Under the pieces are notes generated by a model that did no database searches, was not told the origin of the DNA, and was given only the letters and a program-made list of their open reading frames with translations. The position numbers were made by a program, and so were the translations under genes. Below, one piece after another: positions 45,572 through 54,009 of a stretch of 64,000 nucleotides of DNA (the stretch's first letter is position 1; each line of letters starts with the position of its first letter). Source of the stretch: Bradyrhizobium cajani (lineage in GTDB: Bacteria > Pseudomonadota > Alphaproteobacteria > Rhizobiales > Xanthobacteraceae); the NCBI RefSeq assembly GCF_009759665.1, contig NZ_WQNE01000028.1, forward strand, positions 1 through 64,000. Direction: 5' to 3'.

Positions 45572-46366
45572 ATGCGTGTAGGTGCGGCGGCCTTTGTTCA
45601 ATCCGAGCTCATTGCGCTCCAGATATTGTCGAGTTCATCGGGCGGTGCCCGGTCGGAGACGTCGGCTGGCTCGTCGCGCGCAGCCTCCGCCTCTGACGGT
45701 TTTGCCGCATCGGGCGCAACCGGCGGGGCGAGCGCCCTGCTGACCTATTCAGCGTCGGGCGCGCTGCCGGATGGCGGCAACGCGATCGCCGCCATCAAGG
45801 CGATGGCCAAATCGAGCATCTTCCAGAATGCGGCCCAGGGCCATGCGGACGATCAGGTTCGCGCACTCGTTCGTGACGGCAAGCTCGCTGAGCTTCCCGC
45901 ACTCGACGAGGCGCAATATGCGAGCCTCAGCAAGAGCGAGCAGAACATCTACGGCGTGGTTCGCACCTTGCAGGGCCTGTACGACGCAATGCCCAAGACG
46001 ATCGAACAGGCGCTGTCGGATCGCGTCAAGTTCGTGATCGACACCTATCCGGAGTCCATTGCGCGCATGCAGGACCAGCTTTCAACGGTCAGTCCGGCGG
46101 AGGCAGAGCTCATCAAGAAAAACATTGTCGGGTACCAGGATGAGCTCAAGGCAGCCCAGGAGGGCCGCATGCAGATCCATGCGGTGAAGGACTCCAGCCT
46201 GGTGACGGCAACGGAAGAGTTCAGCGCCAGCGGCGGCGAGTTCGGCTGGAGTGGCAGAGGCGTGTCGGTGCACGCCGACATTCCGGCGTTGCAGAATGCT
46301 TACGGCACCAAGAACGTTCTGCCCGGCGACAGTCCGTATTTCGGGACCTATGTGATCACCTGGTGA
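45572..46366 (+). CDS. Hypothetical protein with Ser/Ala-rich N-terminus, likely CtrA-controlled
   Basis: A 264-aa protein without signal peptide or membrane helix. Residues ~18-60 are Ser/Ala/Gly-rich and disordered. Then come helical stretches (DDQVRALVRDGKLAELPALD, EQNIYGVVRTLQGLYDAMP, IEQALSDRVKFVIDTYPESI) and a Gly-rich end (EFGWSGRGVSVHAD). No family recognised. The low-complexity N-terminus is of the kind seen in flagellar-exported proteins, and a CtrA-like box lies just before it; both point, weakly, to a motility or cell-cycle link. Confidence 0.75.
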   Translation: MRVGAAAFVQSELIALQILSSSSGGARSETSAGSSRAASASDGFAASGATGGASALLTYSASGALPDGGNAIAAIKAMAKSSIFQNAAQGHADDQVRALVRDGKLAELPALDEAQYASLSKSEQNIYGVVRTLQGLYDAMPKTIEQALSDRVKFVIDTYPESIARMQDQLSTVSPAEAELIKKNIVGYQDELKAAQEGRMQIHAVKDSSLVTATEEFSASGGEFGWSGRGVSVHADIPALQNAYGTKNVLPGDSPYFGTYVITW

Positions 46367-46381
46367 TGCGGCCGCACCGCC

Positions 46382-47302
46382 TCAGCTGCAATTCGTGACC
46401 TGGTTGGAGCACAGCGCGCGCCACCAGCCGCGGACGCCGTCATGGCTCTCGACGAGGCCCCAATATCCGCTGCAGGCGAGAAGGCGCTTCGGCCCGCCGT
46501 CGGCGTCGATCGGGCCGCCGAGCTCGCGCTGCGCCGGCATCCATCTGGCATCGACGAAGGGCGCCTGGAACAACCCGCCTGCGCGTGCGTAGCCATTGGC
46601 GTAGTTCGCGCCGACCTTGTTGGCCGCGACCCAGCCGCGCCCGGCAAAGGGCTTTGGCGCATTGCGCGGATATCTCTTCTCGTCCTCGTAGTCCTTGCCC
46701 GGCGGCTTGACGCCTTCGATCAGAAACCAGCCGTCCTTGAAGCCGATGATGCGGAATTCGGTGAGCCAGCCGCCGTCGGGCGTGTTCTCGGCGCCGCCGA
46801 GCTTGAGCCGATAGGGCGGCGGCAGGGTGCCGAGCACGCGCGCCTTCACCGAGGGCTCGGCGCGCACATTGAGTCCGTTCGGATCCTTGTCGATGGACCA
46901 GGCGCCGAGATCGCAGGGCTCGGTGCCCTCGGGCAGCGTCGCGCGCCTGGCGGCGAGATCGGCGTGCAGCTTTGCGAAATCGGTGTCGTCGTTGTTCGGA
47001 TCGGGATCGGTGCGCGGCTTCAACTCCGCCGATACGGCGCGCGTTGCATCCGGCGTCAGCGTGAGCACAAGGGCCTGACGCGCCGCGAACACGCTTGCCG
47101 GAGTCTTCGGATCGTTCGATGTCGCCGGATAGACGGCAAGATAGCCCGTCGAACCATCGGTTCGATAAGCGGTGCCGGCGACATAGCCCGCCGGCACCAG
47201 GGCGAGCGCGCTTGCTCGCCACGCCGGTTCGATGTCATCCGCGCGCGTCGCTTGCGTCGCGACACACAGGATCGTTGCCGCGATGAGACGGAGTGTGCGC
47301 AC
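46382..47302 (-). CDS. Periplasmic SH3-domain protein
   Basis: A 306-aa precursor from GTG 47302, chosen because the next residues form a signal peptide (LRLIAATILCVATQATRA). The centre has a bacterial SH3 domain (DPNGLNVRAEPSVKARVLG, then GFKDGWFLIEGVKPPG). C-terminal region has several Cys (LLACSGYWG, ALCSNQVTNCS). SH3b domains bind peptidoglycan or proteins. The small gene at 47319 ends 17 bases upstream, so the two are probably co-transcribed. Confidence 0.75.
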   Translation of the reverse strand: MRTLRLIAATILCVATQATRADDIEPAWRASALALVPAGYVAGTAYRTDGSTGYLAVYPATSNDPKTPASVFAARQALVLTLTPDATRAVSAELKPRTDPDPNNDDTDFAKLHADLAARRATLPEGTEPCDLGAWSIDKDPNGLNVRAEPSVKARVLGTLPPPYRLKLGGAENTPDGGWLTEFRIIGFKDGWFLIEGVKPPGKDYEDEKRYPRNAPKPFAGRGWVAANKVGANYANGYARAGGLFQAPFVDARWMPAQRELGGPIDADGGPKRLLACSGYWGLVESHDGVRGWWRALCSNQVTNCS

Positions 47303-47318
47303 GGTTCGCAGTGCGGCC

Positions 47319-47615
47319 TTACGCCCGCGCGCCCGTGAACGGGAAGCTGCCCATCGGGCCGATGCCCATCTCGCCGCTGATGCTGTCGCCGGCGACGGTG
47401 CCGGTGAATTCGAGCGTGAGCGGCATCGGGTTGGTGATCGAGACCTTCCAGGAGACGTTGTCGCCGGAGACGGTGCCGTCGAAAATCTCGGCGGTATTAC
47501 CTTCCGCACCCTGCGTGCCCGTGAGCGCGCCGTCGGCAGCCTTGAGGCTCAGCGTCGCCTGGCGCTCGCCCATCGGCGTCGTCATGGTCAGATTCCAGTT
47601 GCCGTCTACGGCCAT
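47319..47615 (-). CDS. Small conserved hypothetical protein (beta-rich)
   Basis: A 98-aa protein made of alternating strands (GNWNLTMTTPMGERQATLSL, WKVSITNPMPLTLEFTGTV, ISGEMGIGPMGSFPF), like one small beta-barrel. No signal peptide. Proteins of this form occur beside metal-dependent hydrolases in other bacteria, but no function is known to me. Upstream of the SH3 gene. Confidence 0.7.
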   Translation of the reverse strand: MAVDGNWNLTMTTPMGERQATLSLKAADGALTGTQGAEGNTAEIFDGTVSGDNVSWKVSITNPMPLTLEFTGTVAGDSISGEMGIGPMGSFPFTGARA

Positions 47616-47721
47616 TCCCGTCTCCCGAACAAAATCCCGGCGGGCCGCGACGATCCGCGGCCAGTCCTGTGGCGAGCCTATAACCCAACTCGGCGCGCCT
47701 GCCTAACCCTGCATTGGAGGC

Positions 47722-47833
47722 ATGGAAACATGATCCGGACCCGGAGGGCCGCGTTAGCGCAAAGTGTGTCGCGGTTTTCCGAAAAAGTTCATGCTCAATC
47801 AGCAACGTAAAGCGCGGTCACATCGCGCTTTAG
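47722..47833. repeat. Dispersed repeat, GCATGATC/GGAAAACCG family
   Basis: Holds CATGATCCGGAC, CGGTTTTCCGAAAAAG, CATGCTCAA and a closing AAAGCGCGGTCACATCGCGCTTTA palindrome. The same parts occur in reverse order at 51643-51750. Non-coding. Confidence 0.65.
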
Positions 47834-48384
47834 GCGCGGGCGGCAGCGCGCATGCGGCTGCCGACGAGAAGGCGGAAGGCAACGTACTGAATGGCAAATG
47901 CGGCGATCTTCGCGCCGACCAGGACCACCGAAATATAGAAGGCCCACAGCTTCATGTCTCCGGTCATGGCGACGGCGACGGTCCCCGCGGCGAGCACGAA
48001 CATCAGCGCGGCCCAGGCATAGCCCGCGACGGTGACGTATTCCGGAATCGTTTCGGTCACGACCGGCGGCAGATATCGCAGCATCCAGCCGCGCTTGAGC
48101 ATGATGAAGCCGATCGCGACATGTCCGATCGCCGGCTTTGCCAGCACGAAGCGCGGGTCGTGGGTGAGCAGCGTCGCGCCGCCGAGCACGATGACGAGGC
48201 CGAGGCTTGCCCAGGTCATGTAGCCCAGGGGATGGCCCTTGATCCGTGCCCAGACCACCTGGCCGATGGCGCCGAGGATGGCGACTGCGGTCGCGAGGAT
48301 GACGTTGTCGGTCGCGAGGTAGATCACCAGGAAGACGATGGTGGAGAGGAAGTCGGAGACGAGCCGGCGGAATACGTCTTTCAT
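47830..48384 (-). CDS. YciB/IspZ-family inner membrane protein
   Basis: A 184-aa protein from ATG 48384 with five to six membrane helices (FLSTIVFLVIYLATDNVILATAVAIL; WASLGLVIVLGGATLL; VTVAGYAWAALMFVLAAGTVAVA). The layout, including VVWARIKGHP after helix 2 and GGATLLTHDP, fits YciB/septation protein A. Known members affect envelope integrity and division. Last gene of a minus-strand block begun by a carotenoid oxygenase. Confidence 0.68.
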   Translation of the reverse strand: MKDVFRRLVSDFLSTIVFLVIYLATDNVILATAVAILGAIGQVVWARIKGHPLGYMTWASLGLVIVLGGATLLTHDPRFVLAKPAIGHVAIGFIMLKRGWMLRYLPPVVTETIPEYVTVAGYAWAALMFVLAAGTVAVAMTGDMKLWAFYISVVLVGAKIAAFAIQYVAFRLLVGSRMRAAARA

Positions 48385-48398
48385 CGTCTGTCCTGTCT

Positions 48399-48974
48399 TC
48401 AATGTGGGTGGGGCAGTGCGTCGGCCGGCGTACCGTACTTGATCTGGCGATACTCGGGGTACCACTTTGTGAAGTAAAGCGCGCTGTTGCGGGCGGCGAA
48501 GGCGACGGCAAGGCTCGACCACAGCGGCAGGCCGGGGATGTAGAGCAGCACGAGATTGGCCGCCGCCATCAACAGCGCGGCCGCGGTCCAGGCTCCGGTG
48601 ATGATGTAGTTCGCATGGAGGAAACCGGGCATCGCCGCGGTCTCGGCCGGGACCGATTCAAGCGCATATTGCAGCGTGAAGGGATGGCGGACCAGCATCG
48701 AGCCGAGCGAGATGACGAAGATGCCGATATCGACCGACAGCTTGACGCCGAGCGTGCCCAGCGCCGGGGCGGCCAGTGCGAGATAAAGACCGATCGCGGC
48801 GAACACGATCGCCGATCCCACGGCCAAGATCTTCACCGAGCGGCCGCGCACGACATCGAGCGCGACGGTGGAAAGGCAGATCGCGGAGGCCGCGAACACG
48901 CTGATAGTGGCCGACGTCACCAGCATCAGGAACGTGTAGACGCCGTAGGGGGCAAGGATCAGGAAAAGCGTCAT
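48399..48974 (-). CDS. Membrane protein of the TetR-controlled block
   Basis: A 191-aa protein with about six membrane helices (FLILAPYGVYTFLMLVTSATI, AVGSAIVFAAIGLYLALAA, TGAWTAAALLMAAANLVLLYI). No catalytic motif visible. Stop is 14 bases before the YciB-like ATG, so the two form a unit. Paired operator-like sites lie directly upstream of its ATG. Function unknown. Confidence 0.75.
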   Translation of the reverse strand: MTLFLILAPYGVYTFLMLVTSATISVFAASAICLSTVALDVVRGRSVKILAVGSAIVFAAIGLYLALAAPALGTLGVKLSVDIGIFVISLGSMLVRHPFTLQYALESVPAETAAMPGFLHANYIITGAWTAAALLMAAANLVLLYIPGLPLWSSLAVAFAARNSALYFTKWYPEYRQIKYGTPADALPHPH

Positions 48975-48994
48975 GGGCCGCCTCGGTCAGGCCA

Positions 48995-49065
48995 ATCTTT
49001 ACGATGTAAAGATCGGTAGTCCAGTCGCGATGCCGGGTCAAGCGAAATCTTTACAGTGTCAAAAT
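48995..49065. promoter_or_regulatory. Paired operator sites, set 1
   Basis: ATCTTTACGATGTAAAGAT (48995-49013, nearly perfect palindrome) and ATCTTTACAGTGTCAAAAT (49047-49065), 52 bp centre to centre. They lie before the membrane-protein gene at 48974; the second overlaps the last codons of the small gene at 49051. Set 2 before the oxygenase is a close copy. Confidence 0.7.
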
Positions 49066-49314
49066 GATGTAGGCGGCCTGCAAAAGCTGAATTGCAGCAG
49101 TCGCCTGCTCGGATGCTTCTTCGGCGATTTCGGCCCAGGGCAGGCGGGAGAGAATCGGCAGCGTGCAGGCGATCAGAAAGCCGGCGAATAGCAGGATGCC
49201 GCCGTTGAAGATGGGCTGCCCGCTCTGCCGCAGTTGGATCACCCGCGGTGTAAGCGCGGCGCAGGTCAGGGCGAGGACGGCGAGGCAGTCCGCGGTGATC
49301 GAGGGCATGTGCAT
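49051..49314 (-). CDS. Small membrane protein
   Basis: An 87-aa protein from ATG 49314 (ATG 49308 also possible), with two or three hydrophobic segments (ADCLAVLALTCAALTP; GGILLFAGFLIACTLPIL; AIQLLQAAYIILTL). No family recognised. It lies between the carotenoid oxygenase and the membrane-protein pair on the same strand and is likely part of the same regulon. Confidence 0.55.
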   Translation of the reverse strand: MHMPSITADCLAVLALTCAALTPRVIQLRQSGQPIFNGGILLFAGFLIACTLPILSRLPWAEIAEEASEQATAAIQLLQAAYIILTL

Positions 49315-49386
49315 GAGAGACCTCTCTGGTGAGATTGCCGATGTCATTCCCGAGCGCGACTTCGTCGCGGCCTGGAATGACGGCAG

Positions 49387-50790
49387 CTACGCCGCCCCCA
49401 CCCAATTGCCGTGAAAGCCATCCGGCACGCGATGGCCGAGTTGCACCAGCGCGACGGGCCCTGCCTCGACATCGGTGGCGTTGAACACGGCGAGGTCGCT
49501 GCGGTTCTCCCGCGCGCGCCAGACCACGGCGAGCAGCCAGCCGTCGCCTTCAGGCGCATCCTTGGATCGTTCGACGAACACGGGCTCGGAGATGGTGTCG
49601 CCGGTCGGCAGCAGGTAATGACCGAGCCTCCGGCCGTTGCCGTCGACATGGACGATGCCCGACAGCGCGCCGAACATCGGCAGCCTCGGATTGGCGCAGG
49701 CGTACCAGCCGTGGCGGCTCTTCAGCCCGGCACGGCGATCGTCGATGCGGGGGAATTCGCCGGTGAGATCGTCGAGATAAGTCTGCTGGAAGCGGTCGGT
49801 ATTACCCGAGAGATCGAACGTCCAGCGGCAGTGGCGGGCGCGCGACTTCTCCGGATCCGTCGGCCGTCCGTCCGGATGCGGAAACAGCGGCGCTTCCTCG
49901 AACTGCATGACGTCGGCGATGATGCGGTTGCCATCCTCCCACGCATTCATGACGTGGAAGACGTAGCAGGCCTCTGCACGGAACCAGACGATGTCCTTGG
50001 CGGTGCCGTTGCGCTTCATCACGCCGACATAGGCGCCCTTGTCCGGCTCCCAGGCATAGGGCGGCTTGCCGCTCATCGCGCGCTCCATGCTGCCGGTGAT
50101 CGGCAGGATCGGAAACAGCACGTGGTTCTCGGTGACGATGAAATCGTGCACCATGCTGGCATAGGGCGCCTCGAAGCGTTCGAAGCGCGTCGCCTTGCCG
50201 GAGGCATCGATCGAGCCGTAGGAGAGGGCGGGCGTCAGCGGTCCTGCGGCGTTGTAGCCGAAGAAGACGAGCTCGCCGGTCGCGGGATCGATCTTCGGAT
50301 GCGCGGTGAAGCTCCCGGCGATGCGGCCCTGATAGTTGTGGTAGCCGCGCGTCGCGAGCGTGCCAGGCTCGATCTCGGTCGGCAGGTGCGCTTCCTCCAG
50401 CGCGAGCAGCTTGCCGGCATGGAAGATGATGTTGGTGTTGGCGACGCCACCGTCGGTGAGATCAGCCGGTGCATCCGGCAGCTTGCGGCCGAAGCCGCCG
50501 AACAAGGCGCGGCCGGCATCGTGCTCGGCGAGCCATTTCGGTGTGCGGACCCAGCGGTTGCGGTAGCTGGCGCGGCCGTTCTCGATATGGAAAGCGTGCA
50601 GCATGCCGTCGCCGACGAACCAGTGCGCGCCGGGAGCTTCGAACTGCGGATTGGGGCCGTTGCGGTAGAGCGTGCCGTTCAGCTCGCGCGGCAGTTCGCC
50701 GATGACCCTGAGGAACGGCGCGTCGGCCTCGAACGGGATCGGCGCGATGTTGTTGCGGCGCTCGGCGATGGCGTCATGCTGCACGGCCAT
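49387..50790 (-). CDS. Carotenoid cleavage oxygenase family protein
   Basis: A 467-aa protein from ATG 50790. NGTLYRNGPNPQFE and HWFVGDGMLHAFH are the family's N-terminal signature. The four Fe-binding His fit FTAHPKID, MVHDFIV, YVFHVMNAWEDG and GFHGNW. These non-haem iron enzymes cleave a C=C bond of carotenoids, stilbenes or related compounds. GGGAGA precedes the ATG and touches the operator, so a bound repressor would block the start region. Divergent from the TetR gene. Confidence 0.92.
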   Translation of the reverse strand: MAVQHDAIAERRNNIAPIPFEADAPFLRVIGELPRELNGTLYRNGPNPQFEAPGAHWFVGDGMLHAFHIENGRASYRNRWVRTPKWLAEHDAGRALFGGFGRKLPDAPADLTDGGVANTNIIFHAGKLLALEEAHLPTEIEPGTLATRGYHNYQGRIAGSFTAHPKIDPATGELVFFGYNAAGPLTPALSYGSIDASGKATRFERFEAPYASMVHDFIVTENHVLFPILPITGSMERAMSGKPPYAWEPDKGAYVGVMKRNGTAKDIVWFRAEACYVFHVMNAWEDGNRIIADVMQFEEAPLFPHPDGRPTDPEKSRARHCRWTFDLSGNTDRFQQTYLDDLTGEFPRIDDRRAGLKSRHGWYACANPRLPMFGALSGIVHVDGNGRRLGHYLLPTGDTISEPVFVERSKDAPEGDGWLLAVVWRARENRSDLAVFNATDVEAGPVALVQLGHRVPDGFHGNWVGAA

Positions 50791-50797
50791 TCTCCCT

Positions 50798-50869
50798 ATC
50801 TTTACAGCGTAAAGATCAAATAAGGCCAATCGCGCCGTCAGTCAAGCGAAATCTTTACACTGTCAATAT
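50798..50869. promoter_or_regulatory. Paired operator sites, set 2
   Basis: ATCTTTACAGCGTAAAGAT (50798-50816) and ATCTTTACACTGTCAATAT (50851-50869), 53 bp apart, in the gap between the oxygenase and the TetR gene. The second has the same lead GTCAAGCGAA as in set 1, so the two control regions look duplicated. Confidence 0.72.
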
Positions 50870-50890
50870 TGCGTCATATAGCTTGGGTCC

Positions 50891-51628
50891 ATGGGCAAGA
50901 GCGAAACAAAGACCGAAGCGGTGCGTCTTGCGCGCACTCCGAAAAAGACCTCAACGGCAGCGAGCGAGCAGACCCGCTCCGCGCGTCGCCCGGCGACCGC
51001 GAAAGCCGAGGCACCCTATCATCACGGTGCGCTGCGCGAGGCGCTGCTCGAAGCCGCCGAGCGGGTGCTGGAGCGCGACGGGCTTGCCGGCCTGACGTTG
51101 CGCGCGGTGGCCCGCGAAGCGGGGGTATCCCACGCGGCGCCGACGCATCATTTCGGCGATCTCACCGGTCTGCTCAGCGAGCTCGCGGCGGTCGGCTTCC
51201 GACAGTTCAACGCCGCGATGGCCTCGGCCAGCGATGCCGCCACCACGCCGCTCGCCTGTGCGATGGCGCGGCCCAAAGCCTATGTCGCCTATGCGCAGGC
51301 CCATCCCGGCATGTACGGCATCATGTTCCGTACCGAGCGGCTGGATTATTCCAGACCCTCGCTGCACGAGGCGGCCGAAGCCTCCTTCGCCGGACTTGCC
51401 AATGCCATCGGCGCGATGCGGCAGGAGCAGATCAGCAGCGACGCGCTGACGCTCGACCAGGCCGCCGCGATCGCGCGCGCCTGGTCAATGGTGCATGGCT
51501 TCACCACGCTTCTGCTCGACGGACGGCTCGAGGACATCCTGGAGCGGCTGCCCGAGGGGACGACGGCCGAACGGCTGTTCGAGGCGATGCTGACGGCGCC
51601 CATCACGGGGAAGCTGCCGGGCCACTGA
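50891..51628 (+). CDS. TetR/AcrR-family regulator with WHG-type ligand domain
   Basis: A 245-aa protein. A basic, disordered N-terminus of ~40 residues precedes the HTH (ALREALLEAAERVLERDG, LTLRAVAREAGVSHAAPTHHFGD). The C-terminal domain has AHPGMYGIMFR and AWSMVHGFTTLLLDG, the WHG-type pattern. It most likely represses itself and the divergent oxygenase, and by the shared operators also the membrane-protein pair. Confidence 0.9.
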   Translation: MGKSETKTEAVRLARTPKKTSTAASEQTRSARRPATAKAEAPYHHGALREALLEAAERVLERDGLAGLTLRAVAREAGVSHAAPTHHFGDLTGLLSELAAVGFRQFNAAMASASDAATTPLACAMARPKAYVAYAQAHPGMYGIMFRTERLDYSRPSLHEAAEASFAGLANAIGAMRQEQISSDALTLDQAAAIARAWSMVHGFTTLLLDGRLEDILERLPEGTTAERLFEAMLTAPITGKLPGH

Positions 51629-51642
51629 TCAGCCGGGAAAGG

Positions 51643-51750
51643 GCTAAAGCGCGATGAGATTGGGATGAATCGTCATCGCGCTTTAGGTTGTTGTTTGAGC
51701 ATGATCTTTTCGGAAAACCGCTTCGCACTTTTCCGGATCTTGCTTTAGCG
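51643..51750. repeat. Dispersed repeat, second copy
   Basis: AAAGCGCGATGA...TCATCGCGCTTTA hairpin followed by GAGCATGATC, CGGAAAACCG and CACTTTTCCGGATC. Related to 47722-47833 in the opposite direction. Confidence 0.7.
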
Positions 51751-52353
51751 CATCGTCGCAAGCTCGACCGCGCGGCCGCGGGCGCCGATGATCTTCACCT
51801 CATCCTTGCCGCAACTGAAGCTGCTGGCGAACTCGTCCGCCGCCTTGCGCGCGAGGTCATTGGCGTTCGGATTGGCGACGGCGTCGACATAGGCGACGTG
51901 GCAGACCGGTCCCGGCGGCAGTCGCGTCACGACCAGCATGGCCTTGGTGTTCGGCCGTCCCTGCTTGTCGAGGTCGGAGCCGTCGGCGATGTGCCAGCGC
52001 TGGATGATCGCAAACGGCCGTGTGCCCGCGGCGCGCCATTCGACCGTGGTCTCGGACGAGTTGAACGGGGCGAACCAGACCTTTGCCGCCGGTTCCTCTT
52101 CCGCAACCTTGCGATTGCGGCCGACCGAGACGATTTCGCGAAGATCGTCCTCGGCAATCAGCACCATGAGGCCATTCTTGCCAGGACAGATGCGCGTCGT
52201 GCTGCCGTCGAGCTCGCTGGGCTTGCCGATCCGGCGGCAATCCCTGGCAGCGGTCGAGGTGTAGGTGCTGCCCATCGATTGGGCGCCGACGCGATGAAGA
52301 CCGGTGCACAGGAGCAATGCAGCCAGGGACAGGGTTGCGATACGGATCACCAT
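51745..52353 (-). CDS. Conserved secreted hypothetical protein
   Basis: A 202-aa precursor from ATG 52353 with signal peptide (ATLSLAALLLCTGLHRVGA). Mature part has Cys at RDCRRIG, RICPGKNGL, GPVCHVAYVDA and FSCGKDEV, likely two disulfides. No family recognised. Its end overlaps the dispersed repeat by a few bases. Start is uncertain: a longer form from 52383 exists. Confidence 0.65.
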   Translation of the reverse strand: MVIRIATLSLAALLLCTGLHRVGAQSMGSTYTSTAARDCRRIGKPSELDGSTTRICPGKNGLMVLIAEDDLREIVSVGRNRKVAEEEPAAKVWFAPFNSSETTVEWRAAGTRPFAIIQRWHIADGSDLDKQGRPNTKAMLVVTRLPPGPVCHVAYVDAVANPNANDLARKAADEFASSFSCGKDEVKIIGARGRAVELATMR

Positions 52354-52511
52354 CGGTGCTGGATGCAACGGAACCTGCTCCATCAGACGCCTTGATTGTG
52401 GGCAAGGTTCAAACAGTCTCGCCAGACACCTGACAGCGGCGCGGAATCGTTCTAGAAGAGCGGCTTCGCTTTAAGCCGCTCCGGCCTCGTTCGCGTCCTC
52501 GTTTTCTGATC

Positions 52512-53087
52512 ATGCCAGCCACATCCTCGCACAAACCCTATCGCGTCGGCCGTTCCAAGACCGGGCTCGGCCTCTTCGCCACCAAGCCGATCAAGAAGGG
52601 CACCCGGATCATCCGTTATTTCGGACCGATCCTGGACTCGCGGATTCCGGAACATGACGAGATCGAGAACAAGTATCTGTTCGAGCTCAATGGCCGCTGG
52701 ACGATCGACGGCTCGGTGCGCAAGAACCTCGCTCGCTACATCAACCATTCCTGCCGGCCCAACGCCGAGTCCGACGTTCGGCCGCGCGAGCGCAAGGTCT
52801 TCATTCGCGCCATCAGGAACATCGAGCCGGGCGACGAGATCAACTACGACTACGGCACCGACTATTTCAAAGCCTATCTGAAGCCGATCGGCTGCAAATG
52901 CGCCTCCTGCGAGAAGAAGCGCAAGAAGTTGCGCGCCGAGGCGAGGGCCGAACGCGCCAAGGTGAAGGAGCGCGCCGAGCGCAAGGCCGAGAAGGCGGGC
53001 GCCAAGACTCCGAAGAACAAGGCGGCCAAAACGAAGAAACTCAACGGCCACGCCCTCGGCAAGACCAACGGCCGGGCGCGGGCTTAG
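52512..53087 (+). CDS. SET-domain protein (protein-lysine methyltransferase fold)
   Basis: A 191-aa protein. Residues 10-130 form a SET domain: GLGLFATKPIKKGTRIIRYFG, then RYINHSCRPNA (SAM and lysine channel) and GDEINYDYGTDYF. A post-SET-like CKCASC closes it. The C-terminal ~60 residues are Lys/Arg/Ala-rich, like a histone tail or nucleic-acid-binding arm. SET proteins are mainly eukaryotic but scattered in bacteria, with few known substrates. AAGCC-free start; ATG 52512 begins at the fold. Confidence 0.9.
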   Translation: MPATSSHKPYRVGRSKTGLGLFATKPIKKGTRIIRYFGPILDSRIPEHDEIENKYLFELNGRWTIDGSVRKNLARYINHSCRPNAESDVRPRERKVFIRAIRNIEPGDEINYDYGTDYFKAYLKPIGCKCASCEKKRKKLRAEARAERAKVKERAERKAEKAGAKTPKNKAAKTKKLNGHALGKTNGRARA

Positions 53088-53113
53088 CACCAGGTCGAGC
53101 GTCCAACTCCGCT

Positions 53114-53220
53114 GTCATGCCCCGGCTTGACCGGGGCATCCAGTACGCCGCAGCCTGTCCGCATACGTCTACGGCCTCTGGAATGCTGGGTCGCCCGGTC
53201 AAGCCGGGCGACGACTGAGG
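53114..53220. repeat. Palindromic element, GTCATGCCCCGGCTTGACCGG type
   Basis: Left arm GCCCCGGCTTGACCGGGGC and right arm GCCCGGTCAAGCCGGGC around a GTACGCCGCAGCC centre. A third dispersed element type. It fills the gap between the SET gene and the minus-strand gene at 53244. Confidence 0.8.
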
Positions 53221-53243
53221 GTGGTGAGGGGACGAGTGCAGCC

Positions 53244-53654
53244 TTACGCCGCCACCGCGCTCCCGCTCTTCCGCAACCCCACATATTGCAGCTCGGCGAA
53301 CACGCCGGTGGCGATTGCTTGCGCCACGACCATCAGCTCGCCCGCGAGGTTCGGCGACACCGCGCCTGAAAGCAGCAGTGCGATGCTGCCGACCGTCCAG
53401 GCCGCATTGCCGACGACGACGAGCAGGACGAGCGGCTTCGGCATGGCGGCGCGCGAGGCGAGCCAGCCGACCAGTGCGGTGTAGGCGATCAGGAACAGGC
53501 CGGTTTCGCGCAGCAGTGCTTCGGGCAGGTCGAACAGCGAGGCGAACGCGCCGGCGCCGAGGGTGAAGCCGAGTGCGGCAACGCCGCTGAAGATGGCGTC
53601 GGCGAAGAGCGCGCGGCGCAGGAAGGTGGATGCTTCGATCATCGTGGTCTCCAT
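53244..53654 (-). CDS. Four-helix membrane protein
   Basis: A 136-aa protein with four hydrophobic helices (ALFADAIFSGVAALGFTLGAGAFASLF; TGLFLIAYTALVGWLA; LVLLVVVGNAAWTVGSIALLL; AGELMVVAQAIATGVFAEL). Start at 53654 or 53642. No family certain. The gene at 53915 lies just upstream on the same strand. Confidence 0.75.
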   Translation of the reverse strand: METTMIEASTFLRRALFADAIFSGVAALGFTLGAGAFASLFDLPEALLRETGLFLIAYTALVGWLASRAAMPKPLVLLVVVGNAAWTVGSIALLLSGAVSPNLAGELMVVAQAIATGVFAELQYVGLRKSGSAVAA

Positions 53655-53678
53655 GGTTGGGGTAGGCTCGGGTGAAAC

Positions 53679-53915
53679 TCAGTGCCGTCCGCGCCACCAG
53701 GCGCGGAGCAGACGGGCGAGGCGGAACGGGCAGAGGCTCCTGCCGACGCCGTGCTCGAAGGCGATGACCTGCGCGACGACATAGTCGCCGGTCGAATGAA
53801 CCAGCGGCTCCGGCATGTTGAGGCTGCGCGCCAGCATCCGGGTTGCGAACGCCATGGCCCAGGGCACGAGGTGGTCTGCGATGGTCCGGTAGAGCAGCAG
53901 CGCGATCATGGTCAT
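53679..53915 (-). CDS. Small hypothetical protein
   Basis: A 78-aa protein from ATG 53915, with AGGAGATG just before (CATCTCCT on the plus strand). Amphipathic, Arg-rich C-terminus (FRLARLLRAWWRGRH). Not recognised. It is probably co-transcribed with the four-helix membrane protein and is divergent from an XRE regulator, which may control both. Confidence 0.6.
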   Translation of the reverse strand: MTMIALLLYRTIADHLVPWAMAFATRMLARSLNMPEPLVHSTGDYVVAQVIAFEHGVGRSLCPFRLARLLRAWWRGRH

Positions 53916-54009
53916 CTCCTGTTGGATCAAAGATGAGCCGGCGCGAGGGCGAATTCGATTACCTCGCGGGTAATGGAAGCGACGAAATCCGCATGCTAGA
54001 TTTTCGATC

